DNA of 64,000 nt, from assembly GCF_034355335.1 (NCBI RefSeq), contig NZ_CP136422.1, positions 5,616,501-5,680,500 on the forward strand, written 5' to 3'. This stretch comes from Blautia coccoides. Lineage in GTDB: Bacteria; Bacillota; Clostridia; Lachnospirales; Lachnospiraceae. Made by a program: the position numbers and the translations under genes. Positions within the stretch are counted from its first letter, which is position 1. Each line of letters opens with the position of its first letter. The notes below the pieces were generated by a model. It was not told the DNA's origin and made no database searches. It saw nothing but the letters and a program-made list of their open reading frames with translations. Of the stretch, positions 17,145 through 25,520 are shown in pieces.

Positions 17145-17552
17145 CTAATCCATTGAAAACTTCTCAAGGATTTCCTGCTTATCCTCCTCTGTTAATTTCC
17201 CCGGCGTCCATGTAATCCCAGCATTATCCCCAACACTGCGTGGAATCAGATGGATATGGAAGTGGAAGACCGTCTGACCGGCTGCTTCCCCGTTGTTCTG
17301 CACAACATTGTAACCATCGCAGCCGAGAACATCTCTCATCCTGGTGATTATTTTCTTTGCAAGCACCATCGCTTTACCTGCCAGCTCATCAGGGATTTCA
17401 TAGAGATTGGCATAGTGCTGTTTCGGCAGAATTAAAGCATGTCCTTTGTTCGCTGGTCCCAGGTCCAGTATAACCCGGAAGTCCCCATCCTCATAGAGCG
17501 TTGCAGACGGAATCTCGCCGTTTGCAATCTTACAAAAAATACAATCCGACAT
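17145..17552 (-). CDS. HIT-family protein
   Basis: A 135-residue histidine-triad nucleotide-binding protein, probably a nucleotide phosphoramidase or hydrolase. The N-terminal zinc-type SDCIFCKIANGEIP, the ALILPKQHY segment and the catalytic HFHIHLIPR are present. The ATG at 17552 with AAAGGAG upstream is preferred over the longer in-frame start at 17609, which adds 19 residues not typical of the family. It is followed by the sigma factor gene on the same strand. Confidence 0.95.
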   Translation of the reverse strand: MSDCIFCKIANGEIPSATLYEDGDFRVILDLGPANKGHALILPKQHYANLYEIPDELAGKAMVLAKKIITRMRDVLGCDGYNVVQNNGEAAGQTVFHFHIHLIPRSVGDNAGITWTPGKLTEEDKQEILEKFSMD

Positions 17553-17712
17553 ATTTATTTCTCCTTTCTGTGCTGCTTTTGCCGGCTCTTTTCGACGGCA
17601 TTCTGTCATAAGTTTGTCGTTTTTTGGCGCTTTTTAGGTTATGAAATTATTTGATATTTGGCAGTAACAGTGCTACACTATCAACGTAAAGAAAGAACAG
17701 GGGGGACACCTA

Positions 17713-18438
17713 ATGACTATACAATCCGGCACTGACCAGAGCACCAGGATGCCCGAAACTGCTGATTATAAGATGCTTTATCAGCAATTAAAAATGAAGC
17801 ATCAGTTTATGCTTTCCCAGGTTTCTCACGAAATAAGAAATCCTGTCACTTTGATCAACAGCTTTATGCAGCTTTTAGAAGGGCGGCATCCTGAACTTAT
17901 CCAGGACAACTACTGGCAAAAAATCATGGAGAATATGGATTTTCTAAAATCACTTCTCAACGAATTATCCGCCTTCAACAACTCAGAAAAACTAAATCTG
18001 CAGAATTCCAACATATATACTACATTCTGCGATGTAATTGAATCTGTGACCCCAGCTTTGAATGAACGGCATATAACCATAGATTTACAAAAAACATCTC
18101 CAATACCCGTTATAAAAGCTGACGGCACAAAGCTCCGTCAACTTTTTCTCAACCTGATAAGAAACGCATCAGACGCCATTGAAACAGAAGGCCATATATT
18201 CTGTACCATACAGTCTGACGGTGAATCTGTCACTTTTACTATATCGGATACCGGGAATGGCATTCCGTCTGAATATCAGGACGACCTGTTTGAACCGTTT
18301 ATCACACACAAACAGGAAGGTACCGGTCTCGGTCTGCCTATATGCCGGCGTATTGTCTGTGCCCACAAAGGCACTATCTCTTTCAAATCCAAATCCGGTG
18401 AAGGCACCACATTCAAAATCGTTCTTCCGGTCAGCTAA
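17713..18438 (+). CDS. Orphan soluble histidine kinase
   Basis: A 241-residue cytoplasmic kinase with almost no sensor region. The HisKA box VSHEIRNPVTLI has His39. The ATPase domain has the N box LFLNLIRNASDAIE, G1 ISDTGNGIP, the F box LFEPFITHK and G2 GTGLGLPICRRI. No membrane segment and no adjacent response regulator are present. In Clostridia such kinases often feed phosphate to Spo0A or other distant regulators; this is a guess here. GGGGGG precedes the ATG. The gene ends at a bidirectional terminator. Confidence 0.9.
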   Translation: MTIQSGTDQSTRMPETADYKMLYQQLKMKHQFMLSQVSHEIRNPVTLINSFMQLLEGRHPELIQDNYWQKIMENMDFLKSLLNELSAFNNSEKLNLQNSNIYTTFCDVIESVTPALNERHITIDLQKTSPIPVIKADGTKLRQLFLNLIRNASDAIETEGHIFCTIQSDGESVTFTISDTGNGIPSEYQDDLFEPFITHKQEGTGLGLPICRRIVCAHKGTISFKSKSGEGTTFKIVLPVS

Positions 18439-18452
18439 CTACACAAAAATGT

Positions 18453-18480
18453 GCTGCCTTTCAGTATGAAGGCAGCCTTT
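18453..18480. terminator. Bidirectional terminator between kinase and rhomboid genes
   Basis: GCTGCCTT (18453-18460) and AAGGCAGC (18469-18476) form a perfect 8-bp stem. It is followed by CTTTTCTTT on the plus strand and, read on the minus strand, by ACATTTTTG. The hairpin overlaps the stop codon of the rhomboid gene. Confidence 0.85.
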
Positions 18481-19114
18481 TCTTTCCGTGATAAAGAATT
18501 ATACCAAGGGCAAATCCGCATAAAAGCCCGCCAAAATGAGCTGCGTTATCCACTCCGGCACTTGTAAAGCCATGATAAAGTGTAAGCGCAGCCATAAAAA
18601 CAAGCTGCCTTGTTGTAAACTCACCCAGTCTTCCTCGATTTCTCATTACTACATAAATCAGTGCTCCGATCACAGCAAACACCGCTCCGGAAGCACCTGC
18701 GGAGACTACCGCCTCCCCTCCTCTAATTTCTGCATAATAAGAAATATAGCTTGCACCCATTCCGCCAATCAGATAAATAAGAAGATAGCGTATTCTGCCA
18801 ACTTCTCTTTCCAGGCTGTCACCGAGAAATACAAGCACCAACATATTATTTCCCAGATGTGCCAGTCCGAAATGAAGAAACATACAGGTAAAAAGCCGAT
18901 AATATTCATGTCCCTGTTCTATGAAGGGTGTATATGCAGCTCCCCAGTTTACAAGATGCCGGCTGTCCAGCGATGACCCTGTTATCTCCGTCAGCAGAAA
19001 CACCAGGATATTGACAGCTATCATAATTGTGTTCATCAGAACACTCTTCCGCATCCGTAAAAACCGACTGAAATCGGATTCCGGCCTCTGGTTCCAGTTA
19101 CTGTAATCCACCAT
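18461..19114 (-). CDS. Rhomboid-family intramembrane serine protease
   Basis: A 217-residue protein with six hydrophobic segments. The catalytic Ser142 lies in GASGAVFAVIG and the catalytic His193 in AAHFGGLLCG. The HFGLAHLGNNM segment (about residues 81-91) supplies the oxyanion-hole His and Asn. It cleaves membrane-embedded substrates; none is known here. It lies 160 nt downstream of the pilus operon on the same strand, so it could be co-transcribed with it, but a role in pilus processing is speculation. Confidence 0.93.
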   Translation of the reverse strand: MVDYSNWNQRPESDFSRFLRMRKSVLMNTIMIAVNILVFLLTEITGSSLDSRHLVNWGAAYTPFIEQGHEYYRLFTCMFLHFGLAHLGNNMLVLVFLGDSLEREVGRIRYLLIYLIGGMGASYISYYAEIRGGEAVVSAGASGAVFAVIGALIYVVMRNRGRLGEFTTRQLVFMAALTLYHGFTSAGVDNAAHFGGLLCGFALGIILYHGKKRLPSY

Positions 19115-19274
19115 GCACTACCTGCCTTTTTCTTCTTCTCTGATATAGTCTTCAGCCCTGCGATAACCACAAACCACTCATCACTCCCTGCCTGCAGGAC
19201 ATAGCATCATTATAAGCTCTTTCCCAGATTAACGCAACCATATCCTTCCATTTCTACGGTTTAAAATAAGCGAA

Positions 19275-20645
19275 TTAAACCTCCTTATTCTGAAAATTAC
19301 AGTACTGTAACTCTGTTCCCGCAATACTTATCCTGTCATCATTATGCAGTAAATATTCCCGTTCCGGTTCCAGTATTCTGCCGTTTAAGAAGGTTCCGTT
19401 TTTTGAATTCAGATCAGATAAAAAGTAATCATTTTCATCTCTTCGTATTCTTGCGTGGATCCTGCTCACTGCCGGATGCCTCAGGCAGATATCTGCTGCA
19501 GACGCCAATTTTCCAATAATCTGTATCTCTTTATCAAGTACATGTCTCTTTGGCTTTTCCTCTTCGTCCCAAAGTAAACATGCGTTTCTCTCATCTGCTT
19601 TTTTCGGTGACAGCAGAATGGTAGGCTCACATGTATCAAAATCACCGGTTTTGGCATTCTCCTTTTCCAGACCTGCCTTTCCCTGTTTTTCTCTTTCACC
19701 ATTATCCTCTTTATATTCGGACTCCCTCTCCCATCCCCACGCTTCCAACTGGTCCAGTTCCCGTTTCTTCCTTTTTTTCTCTTCCCTCGCGTTCTTCAGA
19801 CGAAACACTATAAATGCACCAACAGCAGCGGCTGCCGCTGCAGACACGCCTATACTGATCTGGAGTATATTGGCTATCTCGTAGTGCAACAGAAGATAGA
19901 TACAAACTGCTGCGGCCGCCAGCGTAAAAATGCACCCCACAGCATTTAAAAGCGGATGTTTGTCCTCTATCTCTTCCTCCTCCTGAAAAAAATCATCCAA
20001 TGCCTGTTTTCTTTTTTCCTCCGTTATTGTTTCCTCTCCCGAATAATCCAGTCCATCATATGAATTTTCCGGCTGATTCTTTTTCTCATCTGCTGTCTCC
20101 ATGGAGACTTTTCTGAGTTCTCTGCGAATCTCATCTGCCCCAATTCCTGCCTCCACGCTCTCCCTGTATACCCCATAGCCCAGAACAACTGCTTCCGCAT
20201 CCTTGTGATCGATTTTGGGAAGTATATACTCTGTCAGCTCTAAAACTCCGTTCCTTCCTGCCTCCCGGCTCACAGGAAAACAACAAAAATAAAGATGCTG
20301 CCAATCTGTATCCATATAGATATATTTTGGATTAAACAAGATAGTCTCCGCATCCAGAAGATATTCCTCCAGCTCTTCCATGATATCTGCCACGGATTTG
20401 AAAATCCTCTCCAAATCCGTCTTTCCGAATTTTTTTGCCTCATAATTCAGCAAAAGACTCTGTCTGGACGTTACCTCATAATAAAACAGAGGTACTCCAT
20501 CTATATAACGCACAGAAAGGGGAAGCAGGCCTGCCAATTGGTTGTGTAAAAGCATTTTCATCTCATATCCCTGCATATTTAGTTCTCCGTCAGTCTTCAG
20601 CATCAGATAGCTGTGATTCATTTCCCTTCTGTACTCTGCCTTCAC
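19275..20645 (-). CDS. FHA-domain protein with DUF6382-like N-terminus
   Basis: A 456-residue protein. The N-terminal half (about residues 1-170) resembles the DUF6382 module found with FHA domains. Two membrane segments follow (about 232-280), then a basic linker and a C-terminal FHA domain (about 370-450) with RHPAVSRIHARI and SDLNSKNGTFLNG, the phosphothreonine-binding signature. The start is a GTG at 20645 after GGAGGGG. It is the last gene of the Tad-like operon, a place where FHA proteins are often seen in Firmicutes. It may link pilus assembly to Ser/Thr kinase signalling. Confidence 0.88.
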   Translation of the reverse strand: MKAEYRREMNHSYLMLKTDGELNMQGYEMKMLLHNQLAGLLPLSVRYIDGVPLFYYEVTSRQSLLLNYEAKKFGKTDLERIFKSVADIMEELEEYLLDAETILFNPKYIYMDTDWQHLYFCCFPVSREAGRNGVLELTEYILPKIDHKDAEAVVLGYGVYRESVEAGIGADEIRRELRKVSMETADEKKNQPENSYDGLDYSGEETITEEKRKQALDDFFQEEEEIEDKHPLLNAVGCIFTLAAAAVCIYLLLHYEIANILQISIGVSAAAAAAVGAFIVFRLKNAREEKKRKKRELDQLEAWGWERESEYKEDNGEREKQGKAGLEKENAKTGDFDTCEPTILLSPKKADERNACLLWDEEEKPKRHVLDKEIQIIGKLASAADICLRHPAVSRIHARIRRDENDYFLSDLNSKNGTFLNGRILEPEREYLLHNDDRISIAGTELQYCNFQNKEV

Positions 20646-20725
20646 ATTTTCCCCTCCTTATCCTCTAAATAACCTGTGCATTTTTCCTCTTCGTTTTGGA
20701 ACTTACTGCTTATTACGCTGTAGTG

Positions 20726-21175
20726 TCAGTGTCCCATCCATTTTTTTACACTTCTTACCTTTTCTATAAACAATACCGGCCGGATCACTTTACTTTTTGC
20801 ATTGCCCTGAATATGCCACTGCAACCCTGCAAAAGGATATTTTATATATTCCTCATAATTGACAGTAATTTCTCTTTTGCTGCCGTTTACGGAATAATGC
20901 CCGCTTTCACCTGCAAGCCGTTCCCGGGCAGCAGTCACTCCATCTCCCTGCCTGCGTACTGCCTCTGTACTGCCTGATACAGCCGCCTCATATGCTTTTG
21001 CCGTGTATACGCCCTTTTTTATAGTTCCGACCAGCAGCAGCAGAACTGCAAACACTGTCAGCATCCATACACCACTGATACAGGCAGCTTCCAGTGTATA
21101 GCTCCCCCTGCATACTAAGTTTCCTTTATTCCTTCTTCTGTTCTTTTTTCTGCTTTTTCTTCTTGGATACCTCAT
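20726..21175 (-). CDS. TadE-like pseudopilin (short)
   Basis: About 149 residues if started at the ATG at 21175. A strongly basic leader (PRRKSRKKNRRRNKGN) precedes RGSYTLEAACISGVWML, the G-S-x-T-x-E-A cleavage and assembly motif of TadE-like pseudopilins. One membrane segment (about residues 28-50) and a soluble tail follow. The frame stays open upstream to 21304, but that part is a low-complexity Gly/Asp/Met repeat and is more likely a translation-control region than protein. The true start cannot be settled from sequence. It is second to last in the pilus operon. Confidence 0.75.
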   Translation of the reverse strand: MRYPRRKSRKKNRRRNKGNLVCRGSYTLEAACISGVWMLTVFAVLLLLVGTIKKGVYTAKAYEAAVSGSTEAVRRQGDGVTAARERLAGESGHYSVNGSKREITVNYEEYIKYPFAGLQWHIQGNAKSKVIRPVLFIEKVRSVKKWMGH

Positions 21176-21366
21176 ATCTCTCATATCTCCTATATCCCCG
21201 CATATTCCCCCATATGTCCTTATATCCCCGCATATCCCCTCATGTCCTCTATATCCCATGTCCTCCATATCCACCATGTCCCCCTGTCCTCCATATCCCC
21301 CCATGTCCTCATGTCCTCTATATCCCCATGTCCTCCATATCCACCATGTCCTCTATACCCCCCGCC
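21176..21366 (-). repeat. Tract of ~9-bp GRGGAYATG repeats upstream of pseudopilin gene
   Basis: On the minus strand the 190-bp gap between two pilus genes is made almost wholly of units such as GAGGACATG, GTGGATATG and CGGGGATATA. A block of about 40 bp occurs twice (around 21245-21290 and 21308-21352). Many units look like a Shine-Dalgarno followed at short distance by ATG. Most are 9 bp, but some are 7, 8 or 10, so the ATGs fall in different frames. Confidence 0.85.
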
Positions 21367-21807
21367 TTAACCTATAATGAAATGAAATACCATGCCTCCA
21401 AATAAAAACGGAACAAAAGGCATCTCATATTTTCTGTCTTTTTTCTGTACAGCCATCAAAAAACCTGCTGTCAATACAGCCAGTAAAAAAGCACCGGACA
21501 ATACACTCAAAGTCTGCCATAACCCCAGATAAGTTCCCAATATTAACACAATGATCCCGTCTGCACTGCCCACTGCCCAGCCGGATACCCTGCCCAGAAC
21601 CAATAGAAGTAATCCCGGCAGGCCGCCCGGTATCAGGCTCGTCACCACATTCCACATCTCTTTTGGAATGCCCTTAGTTTTCACTGCTGTGCATATTAAA
21701 CTGCCTGCCAGAAATAAAAGAATCTTCCATACTGCAACAGTTTTACTTCTTAAATCTTCCCATCCCATAAACCCAAGAAAAATACCTACTGTTATTTTTT
21801 CTGCCAT
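21367..21807 (-). CDS. Second A24-type prepilin peptidase-like protein
   Basis: A 146-residue membrane protein with four or five hydrophobic segments. The two aspartates of A24 peptidases can be placed: the first in GWEDLRSK (about Asp18) and the second in VGSADGIIVL (about residue 83), in the usual G-x-x-D form. It is short, as in TadV/CpaA proteins that lack the methylase domain. The operon already encodes another peptidase at its head (28418-28927), so two are present. AAGGGG precedes the ATG at 21807. It overlaps nothing, ending at the repeat tract. Confidence 0.8.
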   Translation of the reverse strand: MAEKITVGIFLGFMGWEDLRSKTVAVWKILLFLAGSLICTAVKTKGIPKEMWNVVTSLIPGGLPGLLLLVLGRVSGWAVGSADGIIVLILGTYLGLWQTLSVLSGAFLLAVLTAGFLMAVQKKDRKYEMPFVPFLFGGMVFHFIIG

Positions 21808-22653
21808 CTAATCCCCTTTTCTTTGTCCGCAGCGTGAACAGAGGTTTCTGTTGTCCGCTTCTGATTTTTTCATAATCCGCACATGGCGCGAAAGGCCGCC
21901 GCATGACTTGTCACTGTGATAACGGTTCCCCTTGTCCGCAATATATACAAACATATCCTTCTCGTGCCCTTTCATACACTTTTCACATGGATAATATTTA
22001 TCCCCATACTCATTCCTGCTCTGTGCCGCGTTCTGCATTGCCACCCGTTTTGTCGTAAGCTTTATATGGGTGCAGTCCGATGAAGTGTGGTATACACTTT
22101 CATAATCCGTAACATAGACCATCTCTTCCCCATAGCTGTTATCCGCACTGCCGTATTTGTCCCCATTATATCCAAGCCAAGCCTGCGCACAGGCTGCCGC
22201 CTCTATCTTTACCGGAAAAACCGGAAAGAGAGCCACTGGACTTTTATACAGATAATTTGCCCTTATGCTTACAACACCGTTCCTGTAATGAGACCCCAGT
22301 AGTGTGACTCCTGCCTGTCTTCCCACAATTCCTGCTAGATTCTCACCCTTTAATCTTTTCTGTACCTCTGCTGAGGCATAGGCAATACAAGCTGCATCTG
22401 TCACTGCCCCTACGGGAGATTTACTTTCACCGTCTATACTATAGGCATACATGCCCAGTTCCTTGGCACTCTGGCTCATAGACGACACCAAAATCGTCTG
22501 AATCCGAAAAATGTCCATCATACTGATCAGCATTACCATTGCCAGAAAATAGAGAGGGAGAACAGCTGCGCTTTCCAGGGTAAGACTGCCTTTTTGCTGA
22601 AGAGAGTACCAATCCTTTCTATTACATCCTTGTCTGCTTTTTGTCCTGGGCAT
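21808..22653 (-). CDS. TadE-like pseudopilin with duplicated Cys/His C-terminal motif
   Basis: A 281-residue protein. The N-terminal KGSLTLESAAVLPLYFL (about residues 21-37) is a TadE-type signal and membrane segment. The middle is unremarkable. The C-terminus has two copies of a metal-site-like motif: VYxTD...YHTSSDC (His189, Cys194) with PCEKC (Cys223, Cys226), then VYIAD...YHSDKSC (His246, Cys251) with CSRC (Cys272, Cys275). This is the pattern of small zinc-binding or disulfide modules found at the ends of secreted Clostridial proteins. The function is unknown. It abuts the peptidase gene downstream. Confidence 0.82.
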   Translation of the reverse strand: MPRTKSRQGCNRKDWYSLQQKGSLTLESAAVLPLYFLAMVMLISMMDIFRIQTILVSSMSQSAKELGMYAYSIDGESKSPVGAVTDAACIAYASAEVQKRLKGENLAGIVGRQAGVTLLGSHYRNGVVSIRANYLYKSPVALFPVFPVKIEAAACAQAWLGYNGDKYGSADNSYGEEMVYVTDYESVYHTSSDCTHIKLTTKRVAMQNAAQSRNEYGDKYYPCEKCMKGHEKDMFVYIADKGNRYHSDKSCGGLSRHVRIMKKSEADNRNLCSRCGQRKGD

Positions 22654-22673
22654 ATGCTCCCCCTCTCTGCCTT

Positions 22674-24065
22674 TTACATATCATATCCGTAGCTTCTGAC
22701 TGCCGTCCATCGCTTCCCGGACGGGCTTAGAAAACTTGTCTCGATCTCCAGACCTTCCATACAGGAATCTATCCGGAAATTTTCTTTTCCCGGTTTGAGC
22801 CGTATATTCTGCTCTATCATATCCATACAGCGGAATGCCAGACTGTGCCTGGAGGTTGTGAACAACAGTATCTGCAGATAGTCATTATAATCTAATCCGG
22901 AAGTATTTTCTGTCTGTCCATTCTGCAGCAATGTAAAAATCTGTCCTATATGGGAAAGTTCAAGCTTCCAGTCAGCACCTGTCTTTACCAACGGAACTTT
23001 TCCTCCGGCCATCAGTTGACGCACATCCAAAAGGCTCTCTCCGTAGGCCCATCCCAGCAGAAGCAGCTTTTCCACCACAAAGGCACCTTCCGGTATCAGA
23101 AGCGCTGTGCACAATGACGTCGCCAGTGCACTGGACTGCGCTCGTTTTTCCGGGTCCGTATAGAGATACGCCGCATTGGCTGCCTCACGCAGCAGTAAAA
23201 TCCTGTTTACTGTTTTTTTCAGGTTCTCCCTGTCGCTGCCCCTGCCTCCCAGTATGTATTCCACCTGATAATCAAGGGCTCCCGGATTCCCGGGCACCCT
23301 GTAAGTACCAAGCTTATTCATAACATAGGTCTGGAGAAAAAGTTTGTCAGCGGCTCCAGTTTTCTGTTCTTTCATATCTCCCATACCTTTCTGCAGATTT
23401 CGGTTTGAAGTGAAAGTGGAAACGTCTGTTTCCTTTTCGGAAATAACTGCATCGTTTGGAAGAACTAATCCCAGAATTCCCATAGCCCGGATTCGCTTTA
23501 TGATCTCCAGAGGATTATTTTCCGGGGTGATCTCCGGCATACCCGCACCTTCCGCCTCCGGTTCCTCCGGCATCGGAGGCGCACCGGCATCCTTTTGCTC
23601 CTGCTGCTGTTCTATTACTTTTCCTGTATCACTGAGATACTCCTTCAGGCGTTTAACAGCTTCTGTACCCAGATGCTCTCTGACAGCCGCCGCTGCCTGT
23701 GCGCAAAATACCTCCCCATCGTTATCCGAGGCCAGACTGTACCCTGTAATAGAACAACTCTCCTGTGTACTTCCCCTGATACCGCTTTCCAGTGTCAGTG
23801 CCATGGAATTTTCCATTTGCTGCACCACATGGAAGGCATCTATACTGCCTCTACCGTATCCGCTGTCCAGAAAAAATAAATCGTATTCCTCCAGCAAATC
23901 TCTCTCATACTCTGAGAACACGGAGTACAGCCCTGTATCTGCTGCATTCACTGCCTGTACCCGGGCATACTGCTCTCTGCAGAGCTGAATACCCGCTGCC
24001 AGGATACCAAGCATAACAGACAGCATCATACACATGGCGATCGTCATACTTCCTTTTTGTCTCAT
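22674..24065 (-). CDS. DUF5702-like pilus-associated protein
   Basis: A 463-residue protein whose N-terminus RQKGSMTIAMCMMLSVML is a short leader plus membrane segment like those of TadE/TadG pseudopilins. The AADTGLYSVFSEYERDLLEEYDLFFLD segment is the hallmark of DUF5702 as I remember it. The rest is a large extracytoplasmic domain with an acidic Pro-rich stretch near residue 160. In this position it may play the role of the large minor pilin TadG. AGAGAGG precedes the ATG. It sits 10 nt after the Flp pilin gene. Confidence 0.82.
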   Translation of the reverse strand: MRQKGSMTIAMCMMLSVMLGILAAGIQLCREQYARVQAVNAADTGLYSVFSEYERDLLEEYDLFFLDSGYGRGSIDAFHVVQQMENSMALTLESGIRGSTQESCSITGYSLASDNDGEVFCAQAAAAVREHLGTEAVKRLKEYLSDTGKVIEQQQEQKDAGAPPMPEEPEAEGAGMPEITPENNPLEIIKRIRAMGILGLVLPNDAVISEKETDVSTFTSNRNLQKGMGDMKEQKTGAADKLFLQTYVMNKLGTYRVPGNPGALDYQVEYILGGRGSDRENLKKTVNRILLLREAANAAYLYTDPEKRAQSSALATSLCTALLIPEGAFVVEKLLLLGWAYGESLLDVRQLMAGGKVPLVKTGADWKLELSHIGQIFTLLQNGQTENTSGLDYNDYLQILLFTTSRHSLAFRCMDMIEQNIRLKPGKENFRIDSCMEGLEIETSFLSPSGKRWTAVRSYGYDM

Positions 24066-24075
24066 AACAACCTCT

Positions 24076-24243
24076 CTAAATGCTGTTGCTCTGGCTTGTG
24101 ATCTTTGACAGAATACTCTGTATCAGACTGGTAAGCTGCTTTTTAAATATGATAACAAGCCCGATCAAAACCACTAACACAAGCACGATTTCTATCACAG
24201 TGATCCCAGACTCATCCTCGTAAAAATCCCTGAACACCCTCAT
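24076..24243 (-). CDS. flp: Flp-type major pilin
   Basis: A 55-residue protein: a short leader RVFRDFYEDESGITVIEIV, then one hydrophobic helix (LVLVVLIGLVIIF) and a short polar tail. This is the size and layout of Flp/Flp1-like prepilins, with the processing Glu in TVIEIV. The ATG at 24243 follows AGGGGG by 8 nt; another in-frame ATG at 24249 is too close to it. It lies between the TadC gene and the DUF5702 gene, where a pilin subunit is expected. It is the likely shaft protein of the pilus. Confidence 0.88.
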   Translation of the reverse strand: MRVFRDFYEDESGITVIEIVLVLVVLIGLVIIFKKQLTSLIQSILSKITSQSNSI

Positions 24244-24284
24244 GATCATCACCCCCTTTCCGTGTATTTTTGCTCTGCTATAGG

Positions 24285-25520
24285 TTAATAAAAGCTTAAA
24301 AAAGCAGGGATCATAACCAAAGCCATCACCAGTGCAAGCTGCATAAACATAGGCCCCAAAAGCTTTGCAGATGCCTGTTCCCCACTTATTTTAGCCTTCC
24401 TTTTCCGCTCTTCAATAGCGGCAGCGGACTCCCGTTCAAGGAGTGTTAGAACCCCCTGGTTTCCTTTCTTCAGGTTCTGGATAAGGAGCACGGAAAGGAC
24501 TTTGTATTCCGATAGGCCGCAGCGGTTTCCCAACCGTTCATATGCCTGCGCTTCCGGCAGTCCGCCCTCCATTTCACCATAAATTTCCACTAATTCCTCA
24601 TAGGCCGTCCGCCTCTTGTAACCGTATCTTTTACATGTATTAATATAGTCTTTTGCAATCTTTTCCACCGCGCTGCGCACCGTCAGCCCTGCCTGCAGAA
24701 ATAATAAAATTCTGCTCACAATGTCCGGATAATCAGCCTGCATCTGAACCTTTTTCTTCTTGTCTTTTTCCTTCTCTTTCTCTCTGTATAGCGGCAGGAT
24801 CAACAGACCTAAAAATGTCCCAAACAGACATATGAGAACCCCGGTACTGCTCTGTTCGCTCCGGAAAATAACCCTGGTCCCATTTACTTTTTCCGGCAGT
24901 TTCACTTTCTCCGTAAAGGCACTATTTTCGGCATCCACTGCCCTCTGTACTTCCCTCTGAAGTCTTATATCATCGGAAATCAGCTCCGGATAAACTGTCA
25001 CTTCTTTTTCCCATTCCTCAGTCTCACCGCCCAGGCCGAGGCCGCACATAAGCTTTACCTTTGTGCCATGCTGTGCAGTATTTTCTCCGATTTTCCCTTC
25101 CCAGTCCAGTACCTCCGGAGTATCTGTGCTCCAGGACATATTAACAGGGAAATCCGGGCTGCTGTCCGGCAGATAAAGAGGATGCTGAATTTTATCCAGA
25201 CTTTCATTTTCCCCACGGATAAGAATCTCCATCTCTTCTTTTACCTGGTTTAAAATTTCCCTTGCCTCTTCCGGATTGTATTCTTTCTCCCGGACGTATA
25301 CTGTTATATTCTGCTTTCCTTTCTCTGACCGGACTGTCAGTTTCTCCTCATAATCTCCCTGGCCGTATCCACGCCGCTCCAGATATTCTGTCTTTCTCTT
25401 CTCTGCAGATTTGTTTTCCAGGAAATACAGGATGAGACCAGCCGTGTTTGCCAGTAAAACCACTGTGATTCCCAATGCAAGTGCCTTTTTCTCTCCGACA
25501 AAAATCTTCTCAAACTTCAA
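24285..25520 (-). CDS. tadC: TadC-like inner-membrane platform protein
   Basis: About 411 residues. One membrane segment near the N-terminus is followed by a large soluble insert (about residues 40-215, unusual for TadC). Next come a second membrane segment, the type II secretion F domain (ADYPDIVSRILLFLQAGLTVRSAVEKI) and a C-terminal membrane segment. The start is uncertain: a TTG at 25520 has GGAGG upstream, while the ATG at 25559, 50 nt inside tadB, has none. It pairs with TadB to form the membrane platform on which the TadA ATPase acts. Confidence 0.85.
   Translation of the reverse strand: MKFEKIFVGEKKALALGITVVLLANTAGLILYFLENKSAEKRKTEYLERRGYGQGDYEEKLTVRSEKGKQNITVYVREKEYNPEEAREILNQVKEEMEILIRGENESLDKIQHPLYLPDSSPDFPVNMSWSTDTPEVLDWEGKIGENTAQHGTKVKLMCGLGLGGETEEWEKEVTVYPELISDDIRLQREVQRAVDAENSAFTEKVKLPEKVNGTRVIFRSEQSSTGVLICLFGTFLGLLILPLYREKEKEKDKKKKVQMQADYPDIVSRILLFLQAGLTVRSAVEKIAKDYINTCKRYGYKRRTAYEELVEIYGEMEGGLPEAQAYERLGNRCGLSEYKVLSVLLIQNLKKGNQGVLTLLERESAAAIEERKRKAKISGEQASAKLLGPMFMQLALVMALVMIPAFLSFY

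Noticed and set aside
21176..21304. In-frame N-terminal extension of the short TadE-like protein
   Set aside because: It translates to a low-complexity Gly/Asp/Met repeat from the GRGGAYATG tract and lies before the basic leader that normally begins such proteins.
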